Source: Methanomassiliicoccales archaeon UBA147
Lineage (GTDB): Archaea > Thermoplasmatota > Thermoplasmata > SG8-5
NCBI GenBank assembly: GCA_002496385.1
Contig: DAJR01000044.1
Span: 10,610 to 25,475, forward strand
Direction of reading: 5' to 3'
Length of the DNA stretch: 14,866 nt
Part shown: positions 1 to 5,785 of the stretch, piece after piece
Position numbering within the stretch: position 1 is the stretch's first letter
Layout: each line of letters starts with the position of its first letter
Translations under genes and position numbers: made by a program
The notes under the pieces: model-generated
Seen by the model: the letters and a program-made list of their open reading frames with translations, nothing else
The model's database searches: none
Told to the model about the DNA's origin: nothing

Positions 1-57
1 CTAGGGTTGCTACCATATGTTTTGTGCTGGCTGTTAAAGTCAGCCAGCACACCCTAG
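1..57. repeat. Two-tier inverted repeat (hairpin) at the left edge
   Basis: Bases 24-33 (GTGCTGGCTG) are the exact reverse complement of 41-50 (CAGCCAGCAC), with a 7-nt loop TTAAAGT. Outside this, 1-7 (CTAGGGT) pairs with 51-57 (ACCCTAG), leaving a 16-nt one-sided bulge at 8-23. No T-run follows on either strand, so it does not look like an intrinsic terminator. It may be the subterminal hairpin of a mobile element or the end of a structured RNA that begins outside the window. Confidence 0.7.
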
Positions 58-150
58 ACCCTTAATTCCATTTTGCAAACAGAGCCCCTAGACCCTTTAT
101 ACCATTTTTCGAACAAAGACCCCAGACCCTCTACAATTATTTCAAAAATG
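51..150. repeat. Three degenerate tandem repeats with a 34-35 bp period
   Basis: A core CCCTAGACCC occurs at 52-61 and 86-95 and, as CCCCAGACCC, at 120-129. After each core comes a similar AT-rich stretch (for example TTCCATTTTGCAAACA at 67-82 and TACCATTTTTCGAACA at 99-114). The third copy is the most decayed. The whole unit is similar rather than a repeat with unique spacers, so this is not a CRISPR array. Its function is unknown. Confidence 0.6.
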
Positions 151-155
151 AAAAC
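143..155 (-). terminator. Possible T-rich terminator of the V4R-like gene
   Basis: Read on the minus strand, about 30 nt beyond the stop codon of the V4R-like gene, the sequence contains TTTTCATTTTTG. Archaeal RNA polymerase commonly terminates at such U-rich stretches without a hairpin. No other T-run is as strong between the stop codon and base 100. This is a weak, pattern-based call. Confidence 0.35.
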
Positions 156-182
156 GCCAGGATGGATTGATTACAGACCCCG

Positions 183-701
183 TCAGTAGGTTATCTTGAA
201 CTCACAGTAGGAATCTCCCTTGAGTGCGCATTTTGTCTCTTCGACAGAGCCGTTGGTCTTGGTCGCCTCCAGTATCCCCTCGCACACTCCGAACCACACC
301 TCGCAGCTCTCCCTGATGCGGCACACATCGAACAGCCGAACGACGATCTCGCCGTCCTTGTCGGTGTTGGTCTCTATGCGGCCATAGGAGTATATCTCGC
401 TGAAGTTCTTGGGAACCCTGTTCGCTATGGTCTTCGGATCGGAGAATCTCACGAGCCAGGAAAGAATGCCGAGGTTGGTCGCGATGAATTTGCCGCATTC
501 CTTCAGGTACTCCTCCCCCTTTTCTCTGGAGATCCATCGGAGGATGTTCTCCCGTATCGCATCCTGGTAATAATTTCCGTCCCTGAACTCACCCCAAAGG
601 CCGATGTCGCTCATGCACAGGCGATAACCATCACGGCCCCATTTCTTGGTGACGAAACCCATGTACGAATTCAAAATGCTGCCGCGAACCTTTCGCTCCA
701 T
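183..701 (-). CDS. V4R-like (4-vinyl reductase domain) small-molecule sensor protein
   Basis: This is a 172-residue soluble protein with no signal peptide or membrane segment. The N-terminal half (about 1-90) is mainly helical. The C-terminal half (about 98-172) has the alpha/beta pattern of V4R domains and ends in the family-typical GDSYCEFKI (162-170). It also has several cysteines (126, 133, 140, 158, 166) that could bind metal or sense redox state. V4R and the related heme-NO-binding families bind hydrophobic ligands or tetrapyrroles and usually act as input domains; the ligand here cannot be read from sequence. The ATG is preceded by GGTGG (minus strand, spacing about 6) and a TATA box about 35 bp upstream, so it probably has its own transcript. 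It lies downstream of, and parallel to, the roadblock/KaiC pair, which suggests a shared signalling role. Confidence 0.75.
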   Translation of the reverse strand: MERKVRGSILNSYMGFVTKKWGRDGYRLCMSDIGLWGEFRDGNYYQDAIRENILRWISREKGEEYLKECGKFIATNLGILSWLVRFSDPKTIANRVPKNFSEIYSYGRIETNTDKDGEIVVRLFDVCRIRESCEVWFGVCEGILEATKTNGSVEETKCALKGDSYCEFKITY

Positions 702-732
702 CTTTCCACCGGTAAAATGATAGGTCTGAATG

Positions 733-740
733 GTTTATAG
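733..740 (-). promoter_or_regulatory. TATA box of the V4R-like gene
   Basis: On the minus strand the sequence reads CTATAAAC. Its centre is about 25 nt from a start point near 711, leaving a leader of about 10 nt before the ATG at 701. Confidence 0.5.
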
Positions 741-804
741 AGTTACCTATCGATGTTACGATAATGTTTGGTATTATGTATTTATTTTAACAGAACCGTC
801 GAGA

Positions 805-2343
805 TTAGATTATCGGTATGAGCTTGATATTGGGCGTCCCGCGCTCAAGGTCGTTGACTATGCCATAAATGATGGTCTTTGGCTTTACCCCGTAGATGCA
901 GGGACATCTGTCGATGGTGATTATCTTGAAATATGTGTCGGCCATGTTCATTATTTCCTGGGTCAGCCTCAGCCCGGGTTTCAGTATCCCGATTCCGAGG
1001 TCCTTGGATATCTTGATCTTGGCCACGGCATCGAGGAGGTGCTGGATGGCGACCTCGCCGCCCCTGAGGTACTCCAGGGTGTCGAACCCGGTGAAATCCA
1101 TTATGGGCTTTCCTTCGGGACTCCTGAGGAATTCGACATTGCTCTTCCATGTCCGGAGCGCGTCATCCTTGTTCCGGGTGCCCAGCGCCATGATGTATGG
1201 TGATTCGCTCTTCGTTGTGAAGTAATCCGCTATCCGGATGTAATTCTCGAATTGGCCCTCGGGCAGGAATTTGTCGAGGTCCTTCTTGATGGTCTCCGCG
1301 TGGTCGCCGCCCGAGAGCACTGCGAAGATGCCCTTGTTCTGGGAGATGAAGTTGAGGAGGATGGGAACCACTATCGAGTGATACTCCTCGTTCGAGACAT
1401 TCTCATCGACTTCTATGACATTATAGCTGCCTGCCTTGTACCCCCCGCCGAGAAGGGCGTCAAGGTCCCTGGTGCCGGTGCTGTACCGGTCTCCGGAGTC
1501 GGGTATGCTCTGCCATTGCGATATGTCTCCCAGATACATCTTGAAAGGGTCGAAGCTGTTGAATCGGCCCCCGTTTAGCGTCATCAGGTATGATGGCTGG
1601 AGTATCTGCGTGCCCCTGAGCTTCTCAATCCGGAGGTTCCTGACGCGGCGGCCTTCCCTAGATTCGAATGTGTGCTTGATGACACCGTCAACCAGGTACT
1701 CGAGGTTATTGGCTTCCTGGTTCTCGAGAACGAATACGACATCCGCATTCGAGCCCTCCACTAGGTCTTTCTGTATGCAAGTAACGAATTCCTCGCCCTC
1801 GAGGCTGTACTTGTTGGTGATCCCCTCGACGCTGTCGATGATTATCATGGACTTGTCAGGAAGGTTGCCCTCAACACGTTCGTAGATTCGCTCTATCTCC
1901 GGCATCCTGTTCCTTTCGAGCAGAACCGACAGCCTGGTCCTGTCCACCTTTGACGGGGGGGCAAGCGGCTCGTCGCTCACGGTCCTCAGAAAATCCCTTG
2001 CATGGCTCAACCTCTGCAGAGCCTCCGCATCGGGCGCATCCTCATCGTCGCCATCTTCCTGTACCAGATGCTGAAGCAGTATCCTGCTGGAATCGATGAT
2101 CCTGTTCTTCATCTCCTCCTTTTCCAGCCAAGGGAATTGCCTGAAGAGGGCATCGTCGGAGACCCTGCTGGACAGATATATGCTCTTCTGAGGGTCAGCT
2201 AAATCTTCCAGGAGTTGGAGGGCCATCGTGGTCTTTCCAGACCCGGCACTGCCCTTGACCAGGAGCGAGCGGCCCCCGGGCTTCCCGAAGAATGTGCGTA
2301 TCTCGCTGGGAATGGATATATGATTTGAATGCGGCTTATTCAT
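805..2343 (-). CDS. Two-domain KaiC/RAD55-like ATPase, first domain competent and second degenerate
   Basis: This is a 512-residue cytoplasmic RecA-fold protein. Domain 1 has a full Walker A (GSAGSGKT, 31-38), a Walker B (MIIID, 166-170) and the KaiC-type element RIEKLRGT near 238-245. It should bind and hydrolyse ATP. Domain 2 starts near 288 with the KaiC-like entry TGTRDLDALLGGG. Where the P-loop should follow it reads EVDENVSNEEY, so nucleotide binding is probably lost. Between residues 85 and 150 lies an acidic insertion (EDGDDEDAPDAE) not usual in KaiC. The ATG lies inside the last codons of the upstream roadblock gene (8-nt overlap), implying translational coupling and probably a physical complex. 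The family includes clock KaiC, but no kaiA or kaiB is nearby, so a clock role is not supported. Family assignment is firm; the pathway is unknown. Confidence 0.85.
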   Translation of the reverse strand: MNKPHSNHISIPSEIRTFFGKPGGRSLLVKGSAGSGKTTMALQLLEDLADPQKSIYLSSRVSDDALFRQFPWLEKEEMKNRIIDSSRILLQHLVQEDGDDEDAPDAEALQRLSHARDFLRTVSDEPLAPPSKVDRTRLSVLLERNRMPEIERIYERVEGNLPDKSMIIIDSVEGITNKYSLEGEEFVTCIQKDLVEGSNADVVFVLENQEANNLEYLVDGVIKHTFESREGRRVRNLRIEKLRGTQILQPSYLMTLNGGRFNSFDPFKMYLGDISQWQSIPDSGDRYSTGTRDLDALLGGGYKAGSYNVIEVDENVSNEEYHSIVVPILLNFISQNKGIFAVLSGGDHAETIKKDLDKFLPEGQFENYIRIADYFTTKSESPYIMALGTRNKDDALRTWKSNVEFLRSPEGKPIMDFTGFDTLEYLRGGEVAIQHLLDAVAKIKISKDLGIGILKPGLRLTQEIMNMADTYFKIITIDRCPCIYGVKPKTIIYGIVNDLERGTPNIKLIPII

Positions 2344-2707
2344 TCTGCATCGCCTCGCGAATCTTGATCTCAGCCTCGCTGGCCTTCTTGTCGAGTTCGC
2401 TGATGTCCAATTTGCTGCTCATGAGGACAAATATTGCCTTTCTGCCGAGGCTGCGGATGATCATGGAACTCATAGGGCCAGTCTCGACGACCACTTTGTT
2501 GGGCTTCTCCCAGCCGCTGCCGGTGAATATTACTTCGGACGCCCCGAATATGGTTGCAGAGAGCGTGGCTATTGTCTCGGCCGACATTCCGGACGGAAGA
2601 TGCCAAGCAATGGGAGTTCCGCTTCGGGTGACGACGGCGGAAATCTCAATGCCATACTCGCTATCGAGCTTCTCAAGTTCCCTGTTCAGTTCAGCAACTA
2701 TAGTCAT
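2336..2707 (-). CDS. Roadblock/LC7 domain protein (MglB-like)
   Basis: This is a 123-residue single-domain protein with the roadblock alternation. It has an N-terminal helix (1-17), a strand pair around GIEISAVVTRSGTPIAW (19-35), a central helix (METIATLS-like, about 41-53), three strands (VIFTG, NKVVVETG, KAIFVLMS) and a C-terminal helix rich in K and E. Roadblock proteins dimerise and often act as scaffolds or as GTPase-activating partners of Ras-like GTPases such as MglA. No such GTPase is encoded in this window. The ATG has AAGGGGG about 6 nt upstream. The 3' end overlaps the KaiC-like gene by 8 nt, so the likely partner is that ATPase. It is the first gene of a minus-strand operon driven by a TATA box at 2749-2757. 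Confidence 0.85.
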   Translation of the reverse strand: MTIVAELNRELEKLDSEYGIEISAVVTRSGTPIAWHLPSGMSAETIATLSATIFGASEVIFTGSGWEKPNKVVVETGPMSSMIIRSLGRKAIFVLMSSKLDISELDKKASEAEIKIREAMQNE

Positions 2708-2748
2708 GTACTGCCCCCTTAGGTCAGAGTTACGTAAAGTACATCAGG

Positions 2749-2757
2749 TTATATAAG
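2749..2757 (-). promoter_or_regulatory. TATA box of the roadblock-KaiC operon
   Basis: The minus strand reads CTTATATAA. A start point about 25 nt downstream would be near 2727, giving a leader of about 20 nt that contains the purine-rich ribosome site before the ATG at 2707. Confidence 0.6.
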
Positions 2758-2850
2758 CATTGTGGATTCCCGTCGAATGCTGGCGTAATCAACTTCGGTG
2801 GCAAGGAAGGGGGATTTGGCGCACCAAGGCCTGTCCGAAGCCTACATAAC

Positions 2851-2860
2851 TTTTTATATA
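2851..2860 (+). promoter_or_regulatory. TATA box of the ftsZ-secE-spt5-rpl11 operon
   Basis: The sequence TTTTTATATA followed by TTTGTATATG forms a strong AT-rich core. A start point about 25 nt downstream would be near 2882, about 50 nt before the chosen ftsZ start. It faces the roadblock promoter across a region of about 90 bp, so the two operons may share regulation. Confidence 0.6.
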
Positions 2861-2931
2861 TTTGTATATGTTTAGGGTGACATATTGCGGACATGCAAAT
2901 GCCTGCAAGTTTGTTCATGGAGTGTGAATGG

Positions 2932-4047
2932 ATGAGTTCCATTGTAAAAGAGGTATTGGCCCGTTCGGTCCCGGAGATAACCCATCAGGAGGCTCCGGCC
3001 GAGTATCGCGTAGGAGGACAGAGCGCGGAGGACGAGGAATTAGAGCGCATACTGGCAGGTCTGAAGACCAACATCAAGATCGTTGGTTGCGGCGGTGGCG
3101 GCAGCAATACCGTCAACAGGCTGGTGGAATCAGGCATTCTAGGCGCGGACCTTTATGCACTCAACACCGATGCCCAGCATCTTCTCACGATTCATTCACC
3201 ACACAAGATACTGATCGGCAAGAGGTCCACCAAGGGCCTGGGCGCCGGCGCATTGCCGCAGATCGGCGAGGAAGCGGCCAGGGAGGCGGAGGAAGAGATT
3301 AGGGCAGCCCTCACGGGAGCCGACATCGTCTTCGTCACCTGCGGGCTGGGCGGGGGAACAGGCACAGGCTCAGCGCCTTTCGTCGCAGCGCTGGCCAAAG
3401 AGATGGGCGCGCTTGCGATCGCAATCTGCACATCCCCGTTCAAAGCAGAGGGCAGCATCAGAATGGAGAATGCCGAGTACGGTCTCGAAAAGCTTCGCTC
3501 GGTCGCCGACACGGTTATAGTTATCCCGAACGACAAGCTCATCGAGCTCGTTCCCAAACTATCAATCAACGCCGCATTCAAGGTCGCGGACGAGGTCCTG
3601 ATGAGGTCGATAAAGGGAATCACCGAGGTCGTGACCAAGCCCGGACTGGTGAACCTTGATTTCAACGACATCAAGACCATCATGAGAGGCGGCGGCGTGG
3701 CCATGATTGGCCTCGGAGAGAGCGACGGAGAGGAAAGGGCCATCGAGGCAGTGAACGAAGCTATAGATTCCCCGCTCATCGATGTGGACATCACAGACGC
3801 GACAGGCGCTCTCATCAACGTCACCGGCGGGGCCGACATGACCATCGCAGAGGCCGAGCAGGTCGCGGAGATAGTGCAGTCCAGGATCAGCTCGAACGCG
3901 AGAATCATCTGGGGCGCCGCAGTCGATCCGGAGCTCGAGGGTATGATCAGGGTCATGATTGTAATCACTGGTGTGAAATCAAACCAGATGTATGCAAAAC
4001 AGGACACCAGGAGGGGCAAGGACATAGGTGTGGACCTCATCAAATAG
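2932..4047 (+). CDS. ftsZ: Cell division protein FtsZ
   Basis: This tubulin-like GTPase polymerises into the division ring. From the ATG at 2932 the protein has 371 residues. Visible hallmarks are the glycine loop IVGCGGGGSNTVN (50-62), NTDAQ (79-82 region), the tubulin signature GGGTGTGSAPF (140-150), and the synergy loop NLDFNDIKTIM (241-251) whose acidic residues complete the GTPase site of the neighbouring subunit. The NTDAQ and GGGTGTG motifs mark true FtsZ rather than CetZ. I chose ATG 2932 because GGAGTG lies 7 nt upstream; an in-frame ATG at 2893 would add 13 residues but lacks such a site. The C-terminus (RRGKDIGVDLIK) is short and has no obvious bacterial-type FtsA/ZipA-binding peptide. 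ftsZ next to secE and spt5 is a recurrent archaeal arrangement. Confidence 0.97.
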   Translation: MSSIVKEVLARSVPEITHQEAPAEYRVGGQSAEDEELERILAGLKTNIKIVGCGGGGSNTVNRLVESGILGADLYALNTDAQHLLTIHSPHKILIGKRSTKGLGAGALPQIGEEAAREAEEEIRAALTGADIVFVTCGLGGGTGTGSAPFVAALAKEMGALAIAICTSPFKAEGSIRMENAEYGLEKLRSVADTVIVIPNDKLIELVPKLSINAAFKVADEVLMRSIKGITEVVTKPGLVNLDFNDIKTIMRGGGVAMIGLGESDGEERAIEAVNEAIDSPLIDVDITDATGALINVTGGADMTIAEAEQVAEIVQSRISSNARIIWGAAVDPELEGMIRVMIVITGVKSNQMYAKQDTRRGKDIGVDLIK

Positions 4048-4074
4048 GCCGGCACTTTTAATTCGGGTGAGCTA

Positions 4075-4299
4075 ATGGTGGACATCGTCGAGGAATCATG
4101 GAATGCACAAGGTTATATCGAGAACCGGTTCAAGAACTTCGGTAAGGGAAAATACGGCCGCGTCCTGAAAATGGCCAGGAAACCGGAGAACGACGAGTAC
4201 CTCAAGGTCATCCAAATAACCGGGATCGGCCTCACCCTGATGGGCGGCCTGGGATTCCTGATATACTGGATTTGGACCCAGCTTCCTTCATATTTTTAG
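4075..4299 (+). CDS. secE: Protein translocase subunit SecE (Sec61 gamma)
   Basis: This 74-residue protein has a charged, amphipathic N-terminal part (1-43; KPENDEYLKV before the membrane) and one hydrophobic segment (about 46-68, ending IYWIWTQL), the standard archaeal SecE/Sec61-gamma plan. It clamps the SecY channel in the cytoplasmic membrane. The ATG has GGTGA about 6 nt upstream. A GTG codon directly follows the ATG and is a less likely alternative start. It lies 27 bp after ftsZ and 15 bp before spt5, as expected for one operon. Confidence 0.92.
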   Translation: MVDIVEESWNAQGYIENRFKNFGKGKYGRVLKMARKPENDEYLKVIQITGIGLTLMGGLGFLIYWIWTQLPSYF

Positions 4300-4314
4300 A
4301 TTTGAGGTCATAAC

Positions 4315-5229
4315 ATGTCGCTTCTCGAAGGTATGGACAAGAAAGAAAACGAACAGACGCAAAAACCGGCTGAAACCCCGCAGCCAGCCCAGGAATACAG
4401 GAAGATCAAGATCATCTGCGAGGGCGAGGAGAAGAGGGCCATCACGACCGGCATCACCTCGGATTACAATCTGAAGATAACATATGAGAGCGCCAAACCG
4501 GACAGGCTGAGGTTTGCCGTGAGCGCCATCCACGATTCGAGCCTCGGGGAGCACGGCGCCGAATGGGTCGTGGTCATCAACCTGAAGGACCAGAAACCCT
4601 GGGAAGTCACCAGGACAGGATTGATGGACAGAGAGCTGGAGGTATCCCCGAACCAGACCATCCCGCTAGTTCTGAAGGTGACGGCCCCGAAAGGAGCCAG
4701 ATACGGTGATGCGATAAACGTCGTCATCAATGTGAGCTCGATCTCCGACCCCGCGATGTCGGACTCGCTCACCACGAGGACAACAGCGCGGCAGTCGGTA
4801 CTGGCTGTGAAAACCCAGATAGGCCACGAGAAGACGGTTGCCGACACCCTCAGCGTGAGAGCCCAGGACCTCGGCGTGCTCTCGATACTTTCGCCGGCAC
4901 CGCTCAGGGGCTATGTCCTGGTCGAAGCCATGAACTCAGACAGGCTCGAGGAAGTTGTCCGCGGCATCAAGCGTGCAAGGGGCATCGTCGGGGGCGAAAT
5001 GAAACTGGAGGAGGTCGAGCATTACCTCACGCCAAAAGCACTGGTCTCGGGCATAGTGGAAGGGGACATCGTCGAGCTCATCGCAGGGCCTTTCAAGGGA
5101 GAGAAGGCAAGGGTCCAACATATCGACGAAGGAAAGGAAGAGATCACAGTCGAGCTGTTCGAAGCCCTGGTGCCGATACCGGTCACCGTGAAGGGCGACA
5201 GCGTCAGAGTAATCGGAAAGGAGAAGTGA
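4315..5229 (+). CDS. spt5: Transcription elongation factor Spt5 with N-terminal Ig-like extension
   Basis: Spt5 (archaeal NusG) binds the RNA polymerase clamp, usually with Spt4, and promotes processivity. The core is at the C-terminus: an NGN domain at about 161-238 (SVLAVKTQIGHEKTVAD ... LRGYVLVEA ... VRGIKRARGIVGG) and a KOW domain at about 245-303 (GDIVELIAGPFKGEKARV ... VPIPVTVKGDSVRVI). The protein has 304 residues, about twice the common archaeal length of roughly 150. The extra part has a charged leader rich in K, Q, P and E (7-27), then about 100 residues of beta-strand pattern (60-157; LRFAVS, EWVVVINL, IPLVLKVTAPKG, NVVINVSS) resembling an Ig-like/CARDB fold. Because the extension is in frame with no internal start with a good ribosome site, the fusion appears real. 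GAGGTCA lies about 6 nt before the ATG. Confidence 0.93.
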   Translation: MSLLEGMDKKENEQTQKPAETPQPAQEYRKIKIICEGEEKRAITTGITSDYNLKITYESAKPDRLRFAVSAIHDSSLGEHGAEWVVVINLKDQKPWEVTRTGLMDRELEVSPNQTIPLVLKVTAPKGARYGDAINVVINVSSISDPAMSDSLTTRTTARQSVLAVKTQIGHEKTVADTLSVRAQDLGVLSILSPAPLRGYVLVEAMNSDRLEEVVRGIKRARGIVGGEMKLEEVEHYLTPKALVSGIVEGDIVELIAGPFKGEKARVQHIDEGKEEITVELFEALVPIPVTVKGDSVRVIGKEK

Positions 5230-5233
5230 ACAC

Positions 5234-5713
5234 ATGCCAGAAGTTGTAGAAGTGCTAGTTGACGGAGGAAAGGCCACGCCGGGCCCGCCGCTCGGACCGG
5301 TCCTCGGGCCGATGCAGGTGAACATCGTCGAGATTGTCAAAGTCATCAACGAGAAGACAAAGGCTTTTGCCGGGATGAAGGTGCCAGTCAAAATAACCAT
5401 CGACCCGAAGACCAAGGCCTTCGATATTTCGGTCGGAACCCCGCCCACGAGCGCCCTCATCATCAAGGAACTGAAGATAGAGAAGGGCTCCGGGTCCAAC
5501 AACGCGACCAAGGTCGGGGACCTGACCATGGAACAGGTCGTCAGGATAGCCAACATGAAGGAATCCGCAGTTCTGGGCAAGACTCTCAAGAACCGCTGCC
5601 TCGAGGTGGCGGGCACCTGCGTTTCGATGGGCGTCACCATAAACGGCGAGGACGCGAAACAGGCCCAGTTCCTGATAAAGGATGGAAAATGGGACAAGCA
5701 TTTCAAAGAATGA
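5234..5713 (+). CDS. rpl11: Large ribosomal subunit protein uL11
   Basis: This 159-residue protein has the L11 signature near the N-terminus (GGKATPGPPLGPVLGP, 11-26) and a C-terminal rRNA-binding domain (LTMEQVVRIANMKE, then GTCVSMGVTINGED). It forms the base of the ribosomal stalk and binds 23S rRNA at the GTPase-associated centre. The length matches archaeal L11. Its ATG is 4 nt after the spt5 stop, with AAGGAGAA at the end of spt5 serving as ribosome site. It is the last gene of the operon. The usual archaeal followers L1, L10 and L12 are absent, and a convergent gene lies 72 bp away. Confidence 0.97.
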   Translation: MPEVVEVLVDGGKATPGPPLGPVLGPMQVNIVEIVKVINEKTKAFAGMKVPVKITIDPKTKAFDISVGTPPTSALIIKELKIEKGSGSNNATKVGDLTMEQVVRIANMKESAVLGKTLKNRCLEVAGTCVSMGVTINGEDAKQAQFLIKDGKWDKHFKE

Positions 5714-5785
5714 GTGCACCAATTTCATAACTAACATACTTAGCTTTATCCGATATCAGATGGTTGCCAGCGTAGTGTGATTACG

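Noticed and set aside
24..50. Left-edge hairpin as a rho-independent terminator
   Set aside because: No T-run follows the stem on either strand, and archaeal termination normally relies on U-tracts.
51..150. Tandem units as a CRISPR array
   Set aside because: The similarity covers the whole 34-35 bp unit without unique spacers, only three decayed copies exist, and no cas gene is near.
805..2343. Circadian clock KaiC
   Set aside because: The second domain lacks a P-loop, and kaiA and kaiB are absent. Most archaeal KaiC-like proteins have other signalling roles.
2893..2931. Longer ftsZ start at ATG 2893
   Set aside because: It would add 13 residues but has no ribosome site, while ATG 2932 has GGAGTG at 7 nt. 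A near-leaderless start at 2893 cannot be fully excluded.
3192..4085. 297-codon open frame on the minus strand across ftsZ
   Set aside because: It lies entirely opposite ftsZ and secE, has a low-complexity Ser/Met/Pro composition, and has no promoter or ribosome site.
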